Assembly (NCBI GenBank): GCA_031284475.1
Contig: JAISZV010000081.1
Coordinates: 1 to 6,959, forward strand
Reading direction: 5' to 3'
From: Proteiniphilum sp.
Lineage (GTDB): Bacteria; Bacteroidota; Bacteroidia; Bacteroidales; Dysgonomonadaceae
DNA length: 6,959 nucleotides
Below, one piece after another: positions 1-6,410 of the stretch (the first letter of the stretch is position 1; the number at the start of each line of letters is the position of its first letter). Under the pieces are notes generated by a model. That model did not search any database. It was not told the origin of the DNA and was given only the letters and a program-made list of their open reading frames with translations. The translations under genes were made by a program, and so were the position numbers.

Positions 1-55
1 CTGAAACGTCAGCATTGTTTTTCAGGGTCTTTTTCAATAAATATATTTTATCACG

Positions 56-1078
56 ATGAGACGATTAAACGCCGTAATCACCGGAATCACGGCTAAAGTG
101 CCGGATTATGTCCTCACCAACGAAGAGTTGTCCACGATGGTCGATACGTCCGATGAGTGGATCACGACCCGGGTAGGGATAAAGGAACGACGTATCTTAA
201 AGGGTGAACAACAAGGTATTTCGGTATTAGGCTCATCTGCCGTAAAAGAGTTGTTGACGAAAACGAATACGGCTCCCGAAGAGGTTGATGCGGTAATTTT
301 TGCCACCTCCACTCCTGATCACATTCTTCCTTCGGCCGCTTCTATCGTGGCTGAGCAGAACGGTATTAAAAACGCCTTGTGTTTCGATATGGAGGTAGCT
401 TGTTCGGGATTTGTTTACGGACTGGAGATTTGCAATGGCCTCATTCAAACAGGCAAATATAAAAAGATCATTTTACTGGCGGGCGATAAGATGTCGTCCA
501 TCACCAATTATAAAGACCGTACTACTTGTCCCCTTTTCGGCGATGCGGCAGGTGCGGTGATGATTGAGTCTACCGAAGAAAATATCGGCGTCATGGATGC
601 GGAACTTCATTCGGACGGAGTAGGGTATCAGCCGCTGCACATGAAAGCCGGGGGTAGTAAATTTCCCTCTACGCACAAAACAGTGGAGAATGCGGAACAT
701 ACTGTGCATCAGGACGGAAAAGTGGTATATAAGCATGCCGTTTCACGTATGTCCGAAGTTTCGTTGAGTATTATGCAACGCAACAACCTTACTATCGACG
801 ATGTGAATTGGTTGGTTCCCCATCAGGCGAATATGCGTATCATTGACGCCACGATAGGCCGCACCGGATTGCCACGCGAAAAAGTGATGATCAATATTGA
901 ACGTTACGGAAATACCAGCGCAGGCACTATCCCGCTTTGCCTGTGGGAATGGGAGGCTAAACTGAAAAAAGGAGATAACATTATTCTGGTTGCATTCGGA
1001 GCCGGTTTCTCCTGGGGAAGCGTTTACCTGAAATGGGGATACGACGGTGATAAAGTGGCTAATAAGATGGAAAAGTGA
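56..1078 (+). CDS. fabH: Beta-ketoacyl-ACP synthase III (FabH)
   Basis: FabH condenses acetyl-CoA (or another short acyl-CoA primer) with malonyl-ACP, the first elongation step of type II fatty acid synthesis in the cytosol. The thiolase-fold catalytic triad is complete: Cys116 in VACSG, His256 in VPHQAN and Asn286 in RYGNTSAG. The family block FGDAAGAV lies at 161-168 and the C-terminal FGAGFSWGS near 314-322. The N-terminus, with [15 protein letters not shown] at about 28-42, is typical of FabH. At 340 residues it is slightly longer than the E. coli enzyme (about 317), mostly because of a short charged C-terminal tail. ATG 56 is the only sensible start, because an in-frame TAA lies at 38-40. 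No Shine-Dalgarno is visible, as is usual in Bacteroidota. In relatives rpmF usually lies just upstream, outside this window. A terminator follows, so fabH is probably the end of its transcript. Confidence 0.97.
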   Translation: MRRLNAVITGITAKVPDYVLTNEELSTMVDTSDEWITTRVGIKERRILKGEQQGISVLGSSAVKELLTKTNTAPEEVDAVIFATSTPDHILPSAASIVAEQNGIKNALCFDMEVACSGFVYGLEICNGLIQTGKYKKIILLAGDKMSSITNYKDRTTCPLFGDAAGAVMIESTEENIGVMDAELHSDGVGYQPLHMKAGGSKFPSTHKTVENAEHTVHQDGKVVYKHAVSRMSEVSLSIMQRNNLTIDDVNWLVPHQANMRIIDATIGRTGLPREKVMINIERYGNTSAGTIPLCLWEWEAKLKKGDNIILVAFGAGFSWGSVYLKWGYDGDKVANKMEK

Positions 1079-1104
1079 TAAGGCGGGAAGGTGACACAAC
1101 ATAG

Positions 1105-1129
1105 ACGCATCGGGAACGGTGCGTTTTTT
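1105..1129 (+). terminator. Intrinsic terminator after fabH
   Basis: ACGCATCG (1105-1112) pairs with CGGTGCGT (1117-1124), giving an 8-bp stem with one T-G wobble. The loop is GGAA, a stable GNRA-type tetraloop. A run of six T follows at 1124-1129. It lies 27 bp after the fabH stop and ahead of the era promoter, so it should end the fabH transcript. Confidence 0.85.
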
Positions 1130-1172
1130 ATCTTTGTTGAGTGGCGATGGGGTAAAATCGTTCGGTAGATGT

Positions 1173-1180
1173 TATCTTTG
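1173..1180 (+). promoter_or_regulatory. Bacteroidota-type -7 element upstream of era
   Basis: TATCTTTG matches the Bacteroidota primary sigma -7 consensus TAnnTTTG and ends 21 bp before the era ATG. This predicts a leader of roughly 15 nt. No good TTTG -33 box is visible at the expected distance. An identical TATCTTTG octamer lies at 1129-1136, overlapping the terminator tail, and could be a second, weaker start site. Confidence 0.55.
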
Positions 1181-1201
1181 TACCATTAACGGGTTATAAA
1201 T

Positions 1202-2095
1202 ATGTCGCAGAATAAACATCAATCCGGTTTTGTCAATATAGTAGGTAATCCCAATGTAGGTAAATCCACGTTGATGAACCGGCTGGTAGGAGAAAAAATT
1301 TCTATTATCACGGCAAAGTCCCAGACCACGCGCCACCGTATTATCGGCATTGTAAACAGGCCTGAGTACCAAGTGGTCTATTCCGATACGCCGGGGGTGC
1401 TGCGTCCCAATTATAAGTTGCAGGAGTCGATGCTGAATTTTTCTTTATCGGCGCTGGACGACGCCGATGTGTTGCTCTATGTTACCGATGTTGTGGAAAA
1501 GATCGGTAAGAATGATGAGTTTCTGGGCAAAGTGCAACGATTGGAATTACCGGTACTGCTGCTGATCAACAAAATAGACCAGACCAACCAGGATGAACTG
1601 GAGAAACTGGTCGCGCAATGGCGGGAGCTATTGCCGCAGGCAGAGATATACCCCATTTCGGCATTGAATAATTTTAGTGTCGATGTGGTGCAGAGGCGTA
1701 TCCTGGAACTTTTGCCGGAATCGCCTCCTTATTTTGAAAAAGATGCGCTTACCGATAAGCCCGCCCGTTTTTTCGTCACCGAAATTATCAGGGAGAAGGC
1801 GCTGCTGATCTATCAGAAAGAGGTGCCTTATTCCATCGAGGTGGTTGTGGAGGAGTTTAAGGAAGAGAGCGATATGATTCGGATCGGAGCGGTTGTTTTG
1901 GTGGAACGCGATTCCCAGAAAGGGATCGTGATTGGCCACAAAGGTGAATCATTAAAAAGATTGGGAACAATGGCGCGAAAGGATATTGAACGGTTCTTTG
2001 AGAAAAAAGTCTTTTTGCAGCTTTATGTGAAAGTGGAAAAAGATTGGCGGAACCGTGACAATATGCTGAAAACTTTCGGGTACAAATTGGATTAA
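1202..2095 (+). CDS. era: GTPase Era, 30S ribosome assembly factor
   Basis: Era is an essential Ras-like GTPase that binds the 3' end of 16S rRNA through a KH domain and acts in late 30S maturation. The G domain is complete: G1 GNPNVGKS (15-22), G2 Thr in QTTRH (41-45), G3 DTPG (62-65), G4 NKID (123-126) and G5 SAL (153-155). The KH domain occupies about 190-297, with the loop motif VIGHKGESLK at 243-252. The length of 297 residues is normal for the family, and the end KTFGYKLD is Era-like. The ATG at 1202 lies just before the conserved GFVNIVGNPNVGKS block and 21 bp after a TAnnTTTG element. The preceding terminator and its own promoter suggest that it is transcribed separately from fabH. 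Its TAA stop is also the first three bases of a 9-bp repeat array. Confidence 0.97.
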   Translation: MSQNKHQSGFVNIVGNPNVGKSTLMNRLVGEKISIITAKSQTTRHRIIGIVNRPEYQVVYSDTPGVLRPNYKLQESMLNFSLSALDDADVLLYVTDVVEKIGKNDEFLGKVQRLELPVLLLINKIDQTNQDELEKLVAQWRELLPQAEIYPISALNNFSVDVVQRRILELLPESPPYFEKDALTDKPARFFVTEIIREKALLIYQKEVPYSIEVVVEEFKEESDMIRIGAVVLVERDSQKGIVIGHKGESLKRLGTMARKDIERFFEKKVFLQLYVKVEKDWRNRDNMLKTFGYKLD

Positions 2096-2200
2096 TGTGA
2101 CTAATGTAATGATTTAATGATGTATGTGGCAATGTGCTAATGTGACTAATGTTATGTATATGAGAAGGTCTGTTAATGTGAATAATGTAAATAATGCGGG
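2093..2200. repeat. Degenerate 9-bp tandem array (consensus TAATGTGAC)
   Basis: Cut into 9-mers from 2093, the spacer gives recurrent TAATGTGAC/TAATGTAAT-like units. Clear ones lie at 2093, 2102, 2138, 2147, 2174, 2183 and 2192, with decayed units between them in the same phase. The 15-mer TAATGTGACTAATGT is exact at 2093-2107 and 2138-2152. A third copy with one mismatch lies at 2174-2188. The separations are 45 and 36 bp, both multiples of nine. The array starts on the era stop codon. No gene or good terminator is visible in it. Confidence 0.75.
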
Positions 2201-2210
2201 AAAGTGGGAA

Positions 2211-2266
2211 ATCCTAAATCCCAAATCTCAAATCCTAAATCCCAAATCCCCGATCCCAAATCTCAA
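2211..2266. repeat. Eight-copy 7-bp tandem array (consensus ATCCCAA)
   Basis: Eight consecutive heptamers without gaps run ATCCTAA, ATCCCAA, ATCTCAA, ATCCTAA, ATCCCAA, ATCCCCG, ATCCCAA, ATCTCAA. Calling the first three A, B and C, the order is A-B-C-A-B-variant-B-C, which suggests an older 21-bp superunit. The array sits between the 9-bp array and der, ending 13 bp before the der ATG. From memory, similar heptamer runs are common in Bacteroidota intergenic DNA and are often mis-annotated as short reverse-strand proteins of the FGIWDLG type. Confidence 0.9.
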
Positions 2267-2279
2267 ATAGTTTGAATGT

Positions 2280-3593
2280 ATGCAAAATTTAGTAGCGATA
2301 GTAGGACGTCCCAATGTGGGAAAATCAACCCTTTTTAATCGGTTGACGCAAAGCCGCCAGGCGATTGTAACAGAAGCTGCCGGTACCACGCGCGACCGCC
2401 AGTACGGAAAAGTAATCTGGGGCGGACAGGAGTTTTCTTTGGTTGATACCGGCGGATGGGTAGTAAATTCCGATGATGTGATGGAGGATGAGATCAATAA
2501 GCAGGTGCGTATAGCCATAGAAGAGGCAGATGTAATTCTGTTTGTCGTGGATGTGATGCATGGCCTGACCGACCTCGATGAAGGAGTGGCCCAAATGCTG
2601 CGTAGATCGGGTAAACCCGTGGTGGTGGTCTCCAATAAATCGGACAATTTCAACCTGGCGCATCAGTCGGCCGAATTTTATTCCCTCGGATTGGGCGATC
2701 CGTTCGGTCTCTCGGCCATTAACGGTTCGGGAACGGGTGATCTGCTGGATTATATCCTGACGCTGTTCTCAAAAGACAATAGCGAGGAAGAATTGGATGA
2801 TGTCCCCAAATTTGCCGTGGTAGGCCGTCCGAATGCCGGGAAATCTTCTATTATCAATGCGTTGATTGGAGAAGAAAGGAGCATCGTAACCGATATTGCC
2901 GGCACCACGCGCGATTCTATCTATCTGCGTTATAATAAATTCGGCATGGATTTCTACCTGGTCGATACGGCCGGGATCCGCAAAAAAGGAAAAGTGACGG
3001 AAGACCTGGAGTATTTCTCCGTGATACGTTCCATCCGTGTTATTGAGAATGCTGATGTATGTGTGCTGGTACTCGACGCAACTCGTGGGATTGAGAGCCA
3101 GGACTTGAATATTTTTTCACTTATACAGAAGAACCGGAAGGGATTGGTTGTTTTCGTCAACAAATGGGATACGGTTGAAGGGAAGGACAACATTGTGATC
3201 AAGACATTTGAAGATGCAATCCGTAAACGTTTGGCGCCTTTTACCGATTTCCCTATTATTTTCGGGTCGGCGTTGACCAAACAGCGGGTACTCAAGGTGA
3301 TGGATACCGCCAAAGAAGTATATCAGAATAAAAAGCGCAGAGTGACTACCAGTAAACTGAATGAAGTGATGTTGCCTATTATTGAGAGGACGCCTCCTCC
3401 GGCAAACAAAGGGAAGTTTATAAAAGTCAAGTATATCACCCAATTGCCCAATACGCAGGTGCCGTCATTTGTTTTCTTCTGCAATCTGCCGCAATGGATC
3501 AAAGAACCATACAAACGGTTTGTGGAAAACAGAATGCGTGAAAACTGGAATTTTTCTGGCACCCCGATCAATGTCTTTTTCAGAGAAAAATAA
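2280..3593 (+). CDS. der: Ribosome-assembly GTPase Der (EngA), tandem G domains
   Basis: Der is an essential GTPase with two consecutive G domains and a C-terminal KH-like domain. It acts in 50S subunit maturation in the cytosol. Domain 1 has GRPNVGKS (9-16), GTTRD (35-39), DTGG (56-59), NKSD (119-122) and SA (145-146). Domain 2 has GRPNAGKS (182-189), GTTRD (208-212), DTAG (229-232) followed by IRKKGKV, NKWD (294-297) and SAL (330-332). The KH-like domain covers about 352-437. The acidic linker EELDD is at 170-174. The length of 437 residues is standard. ATG 2280 puts the P-loop nine residues from the N-terminus, as in other Der proteins. No Shine-Dalgarno is visible. The only promoter-like string is an imperfect TAGTTTG at 2268-2274, so it may be co-transcribed with era through the 184-bp repeat-filled spacer. 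Confidence 0.97.
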   Translation: MQNLVAIVGRPNVGKSTLFNRLTQSRQAIVTEAAGTTRDRQYGKVIWGGQEFSLVDTGGWVVNSDDVMEDEINKQVRIAIEEADVILFVVDVMHGLTDLDEGVAQMLRRSGKPVVVVSNKSDNFNLAHQSAEFYSLGLGDPFGLSAINGSGTGDLLDYILTLFSKDNSEEELDDVPKFAVVGRPNAGKSSIINALIGEERSIVTDIAGTTRDSIYLRYNKFGMDFYLVDTAGIRKKGKVTEDLEYFSVIRSIRVIENADVCVLVLDATRGIESQDLNIFSLIQKNRKGLVVFVNKWDTVEGKDNIVIKTFEDAIRKRLAPFTDFPIIFGSALTKQRVLKVMDTAKEVYQNKKRRVTTSKLNEVMLPIIERTPPPANKGKFIKVKYITQLPNTQVPSFVFFCNLPQWIKEPYKRFVENRMRENWNFSGTPINVFFREK

Positions 3594-3610
3594 CCGGCTG
3601 AAATGGCATG

Positions 3611-3620
3611 TTGCATGCAA
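3611..3620. other. 10-bp perfect palindrome after der
   Basis: TTGCATGCAA reads the same on both strands. It is preceded by GGCATG, so GCATG occurs twice in thirteen bases. A small GTGT/ACAC hairpin follows at 3621-3633. There is no T-run, so this is a poor intrinsic terminator. It could be a protein-binding site or chance. The rest of the der to DUF349-gene spacer is AT-rich and holds only the promoter element listed next. Confidence 0.3.
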
Positions 3621-3692
3621 GTGTTACCTACACAATAAAGAAAAAAATTAGTTAATCGTATGAAATCATAAAAATATTGCGTTAATTTGTAT

Positions 3693-3700
3693 TACTTTTG
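3693..3700 (+). promoter_or_regulatory. Bacteroidota-type -7 element for the DUF349 gene
   Basis: TACTTTTG matches TAnnTTTG and lies in an AT-rich spacer. It predicts a start near 3705-3708 and a 5' leader of about 95 nt before ATG 3804. No well-placed TTTG -33 box is seen; the nearest TTG (3677-3679) is too close. The leader contains a short CCGG/CCGG inverted repeat near 3768-3784 of uncertain meaning. Confidence 0.6.
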
Positions 3701-3803
3701 CAAGGGTATGCGAATGATAAAAACTGCTATCTTGTTTTAAAAAGAATAAAACTGAAATGCAACATACCGGTTCATAAGGCCGGGCTAAACGAAGGGACTA
3801 CTG

Positions 3804-5768
3804 ATGGATACGAAAAACAATCTTGACAACGAGAAATTACCTGTTGACAAAGAGCAAAACGATGAAGATTTGCAGTCTGAATTCATGGACGATGATTCAA
3901 CGGTAGAAATCCCTCAAGTTGAGATACTTGCTGTAGAGGAAACGGCCGAAGAAGAATTTGCCATAGACTATGATTTGGACGACGGTAATGGTGTAGAAGA
4001 ACCGGAAGGCGAGGAGGAAGACACGGATGAAGACTCCTTCTCAGGCGATACTTCCGTTGCCCTGCTTTCCATTGAAGAGATCGTACACAACCTGCGCGAC
4101 CTGTTTAATTCGGAAAATCCGAAACGCAAGGAGGTGGATGAGTATAAAAATCAGTTCTACCGTTCTTTGCGGAATGAAACGGAATCGCAGAAACAGGAGT
4201 TCCTTTCCACGGGAGGGGAAGAGATTGATTTTGTAGGGAAAGAATCGGATATCTATGCCGAAGGAAAGGAGTTGCTTCAAAAACTAAAGGAGAAACGGGC
4301 CGGTATTCTCGCAAAAGAGGAGTCCGAAAAAGAGAAAAATGTGGCCAGAAAGCTGGCTATTATAGAGCAGGTCAGAGTGTTGACCGAAACGCAGGGGCAA
4401 GAGGATTTCAATAAGATATACCAGGAGTTTAAATCGCTTCAACAGGAGTGGAACTACATCAGACTGGTGCCTCAGGAAAAAGTGAACGAGTTATGGAAGT
4501 CGTATCAATGGTACGTGGAGAAATTCTATGACTTGGTACGTATCAATAATGAGTTCAGAGAATATGATTTCAAGAAGAATCTTGAGATAAAGGCCGAGTT
4601 GTGTAAAGCTGCGGAAAGGCTGAGCGACGAGCCGGATGTGGTTTCTGCTTTCCATCAGTTGCAAAACCTGCATCAGGAGTGGAGAGAGGTTGGCCCTGTA
4701 TCAAGAAAAGACAGGGAAGAAGTCTGGGAGCGTTTTAAAGAGGCGTCAACCCAGGTTAACAAAAAGTACCAGGTTCATTTTGAACAGTTAAGGGAAAAAG
4801 AAAATGAGAATCTGGAATTGAAGACAGCGCTTTGTGAAAAACTCGAAGCAATTGATTATGATCAGCTTAAATCAGTCAAAGATTGGAATAACAAAGTAAA
4901 AGAAGTGCTTGAGACCCAATCGGAATGGCGCCAGATAGGATTTGTGCCGAGGAAATGGAATGCAAAGATATATAAACGTTACCGGGCTGCCTGCGATTTC
5001 TTTTTCAGAAACAAGAATGAGTTTTATAAATCTCTTCGCGGAGAGATGGACGAGAACCTCAAGAAGAAAATCGCCCTCTGCGAACGCGCTGAAGCCCTTA
5101 AGGACAGCCTTGACTGGAAAAATACAACGCAGGAGATGATCAATATCCAGAAAGAGTGGAAGACCATCGGTATCGTTCCTCACAAATATGTAGACAGTAT
5201 CTGGAAACGATTTATTTCTGCCTGTGATTACTTCTTTGAACAGAAAAAATTACAAACCTCGTCGCAATATGAACAGGAACAAAAGAATCTTGAGGGAAAA
5301 AGAGCGATTATCGGGAAAATAAATCAGTTGGATACCGCTTTGAATACGGAAGAGGCTTTGACTATGCTTCATGACCTGATGGATGAATGGTACGAGGGTG
5401 GTCATGTCCCTTACAAAATGAAAGACCGCGTTTATAAAGAGTTCTACGATGCGACGGAAGCCCAGTTCGACAGGCTGAATATCAGTAAGGCCGAACGGAA
5501 ATTGGAAGCTTACAAGAGTACGATTTCCGATATAGCAAAATCGGATAATTCTAAAGGACAGCTTCTTAGGGAGCGTGAAAAACTGGTGCGCCAGTATGAG
5601 CGGATAAAAAACGAATTGCAGACTTACGAAAATAATATCGGATTTCTTTCGATATCTTCCAAAAAAGGGAACCACCTGTTGGACGATATGAATCAGAAAG
5701 TAGAAAAGATTAAATCGGAATTACTCTTATTAGAGAAGAAAATCAGGACAATCGAAGATAAGTTGTAG
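3804..5768 (+). CDS. DUF349 multi-repeat coiled-coil protein, function unknown
   Basis: This 654-residue soluble protein has no signal peptide or membrane segment. Residues 1-80 are strongly acidic and low in complexity. Residues 87-175 form a charged helical region. Five DUF349 units follow, each built around E-W-x5-[V]-[P/S]: Trp216 with LVP, Trp293 with GPVS, Trp375 with GFVP, Trp452 with GIVP and Trp529 with GGHVP. The Trp spacing is 77, 82, 77 and 77 residues. Each unit continues with a helix of the type IWKRFxxACDYFF. Residues about 560-654 are a predicted coiled coil rich in Lys, Glu and Leu. DUF349 proteins are widespread in Bacteroidota and Actinobacteria without an assigned activity, and no catalytic motif is apparent. 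A scaffold or nucleic-acid/ribosome-associated role would be pure inference. GAAGGG at 3791-3796 is a weak Shine-Dalgarno-like match. The gene has its own promoter element and a terminator, suggesting a monocistronic unit. Confidence 0.9.
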   Translation: MDTKNNLDNEKLPVDKEQNDEDLQSEFMDDDSTVEIPQVEILAVEETAEEEFAIDYDLDDGNGVEEPEGEEEDTDEDSFSGDTSVALLSIEEIVHNLRDLFNSENPKRKEVDEYKNQFYRSLRNETESQKQEFLSTGGEEIDFVGKESDIYAEGKELLQKLKEKRAGILAKEESEKEKNVARKLAIIEQVRVLTETQGQEDFNKIYQEFKSLQQEWNYIRLVPQEKVNELWKSYQWYVEKFYDLVRINNEFREYDFKKNLEIKAELCKAAERLSDEPDVVSAFHQLQNLHQEWREVGPVSRKDREEVWERFKEASTQVNKKYQVHFEQLREKENENLELKTALCEKLEAIDYDQLKSVKDWNNKVKEVLETQSEWRQIGFVPRKWNAKIYKRYRAACDFFFRNKNEFYKSLRGEMDENLKKKIALCERAEALKDSLDWKNTTQEMINIQKEWKTIGIVPHKYVDSIWKRFISACDYFFEQKKLQTSSQYEQEQKNLEGKRAIIGKINQLDTALNTEEALTMLHDLMDEWYEGGHVPYKMKDRVYKEFYDATEAQFDRLNISKAERKLEAYKSTISDIAKSDNSKGQLLREREKLVRQYERIKNELQTYENNIGFLSISSKKGNHLLDDMNQKVEKIKSELLLLEKKIRTIEDKL

Positions 5769-5798
5769 CGATAGGTTACAGTGACAAAGAATGAACAG

Positions 5799-5833
5799 GA
5801 GGGTGTGTCAGAAGTTTGAACATACCCTCTTTT
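5799..5833 (+). terminator. Strong hairpin with T-run after the DUF349 gene
   Basis: GAGGGTGTGTCA (5799-5810) pairs with TGAACATACCCTC (5817-5829). This gives about 12 base pairs with one G-T wobble and one bulged A. The loop is GAAGTT and TTTT follows at 5830-5833. It lies 30 bp after the stop codon. It fits an intrinsic terminator, but its left arm is also the left member of the 118-bp inverted-repeat element. Confidence 0.75.
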
Positions 5834-5916
5834 AGCGCTTTTTCTTCGGGTCTGTATCTGAAATCATCCCCCAATAGTCAAATCTCAGAAACTTATTTTA
5901 CTTTTGACACATCCTC
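5799..5916. mobile_element. 118-bp inverted-repeat element, possible MITE or IS relic
   Basis: GAGGGTGTGTCAGAAGT (5799-5815) and the reverse complement of 5900-5916, GAGGATGTGTCAAAAGT, match at 15 of 17 positions. The 84 bp between them encode no transposase. No clear target duplication flanks the pair. Ends reading GAGGGTGTGTCAAAAG resemble those I recall from Bacteroidota insertion sequences. An internally deleted IS or a MITE is therefore the best guess, but family assignment needs a search. The alternative is a terminator with a chance partner. Confidence 0.45.
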
Positions 5917-5951
5917 TTTATGTAATGCCTTGTTTTTCAATTTTAAAAAAA

Positions 5952-5981
5952 TATTGATACATATTTGGTATTTATTGATAC
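5952..5981. promoter_or_regulatory. Operator-like 9-bp direct repeat
   Basis: TATTGATAC occurs at 5952-5960 and again at 5973-5981, 21 bp apart, which is two helical turns. A GTAT at 5968-5971 lies between them and forms an inverted pair with the ATAC at 5957-5960. This is the geometry of a dimeric activator or repressor site, placed upstream of the GH43 remnant. The surrounding 5917-6000 is very AT-rich and I see no gene in it. Confidence 0.3.
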
Positions 5982-6000
5982 GGAAATTTTGATGCAATAA

Positions 6001-6361
6001 AATAAAAAACCGTTCGTCATTAAGCATGAAGGGGTATATTATCTGACTTACTCGGCGAATAGTTATGAAAGCCAATTCTATGGCATTGGTTGCGCTACTG
6101 CTACTGATATTATGGGAGAATGGACAATATTCCCATAATCCGCTATTGCAAAAGCCGGGAAATCTTGTTGGGGTAGGGCATAGCTCTATGTTCAAAGACA
6201 AGGCCGGCGACTGGAAGATCGTGTTTCAAGCCCATCAAAGTGAATCGGCTATTCATCCCCGGAATATGTTTATCGGTACGGTTGGGTTCAGAAATATCAA
6301 CGGTGTGGATGAATTGTATATCGATCCCGATTATGAAACCCCGTTACTTTACATAGATTGA
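6001..6361 (+). pseudogene. Decayed glycoside hydrolase family 43 gene, 3' part only
   Basis: Read in the frame starting AAT at 6001, the sequence gives NKKPFVIKHEGVYYLTYSAN and on to TATDIMGEWTIFP, then a stop at 6136-6138. Shifting one base forward near 6124-6133 continues as HNPLLQKPGNLVGVGHSS, then AHQSESAIHPRNMFIGTVGF, and ends YIDPDYETPLLYID with TGA at 6359-6361. The motifs KPFVIKHEGVYYLTYSAN, GxGHSS and HPRNMFIG are typical of the C-terminal half of the GH43 five-bladed propeller (arabinofuranosidase/xylosidase type). The N-terminal half is missing, including the catalytic base Asp blade. The break falls at the usual E-G/A-P general-acid motif, here KKP, just after an in-frame TAA (5998-6000). 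A one-base insertion (or two-base deletion) splits the rest. It should be non-functional. Confidence 0.85.
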
Positions 6362-6410
6362 TGATTAAAAAAAGGTACGGAATATAACTTAAAAATTTGA
6401 AATAAATAAA

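Noticed and set aside
1..25. CTGAAA/TTTCAG inverted repeat at the window start as a terminator
   Set aside because: Six-base arms with a 13-base loop and no proper T-run. It is weak and cut by the window edge.
3..59. Open frame from the left edge ending in a TGA that overlaps the fabH ATG (ATGA), possible tail of an upstream gene
   Set aside because: Only 18 codons, AT-rich, reading [18 protein letters not shown]. It does not resemble the C-terminus of L32 (rpmF), the usual upstream neighbour. Chance is likely.
2205..2223. TGGGA/TCCCA hairpin as an era terminator
   Set aside because: Five-base stem, nine-base loop and no T-run. It arises from the heptamer sequence.
2228..2653. Reverse-strand frame covering the heptamer array and the der start
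   Set aside because: Antisense shadow of der plus repeat translation (FGIGDLGF-type). This is a classic spurious call in Bacteroidota.
3708..3740. Ten-codon leader-peptide candidate (MRMIKTAILF) right after the promoter element
   Set aside because: No regulatory codon run, no attenuator-like hairpins after it and no ribosome site. Chance cannot be excluded.
5799..5916. Coding remnant of a transposase on the reverse strand of the inverted-repeat element
   Set aside because: Short open stretches exist (for example DDFRYRPEEKALKEG), but I cannot link them to a transposase family by eye.
6065..6361. 98-residue reading frame with an apparent signal peptide (MKANSMALVALLLLILW)
   Set aside because: The hydrophobic start is the GH43 sequence read out of frame. 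The true frame there encodes YESQFYGIG and TATDIMGEW. Only the part after the frameshift is genuine GH43 sequence.
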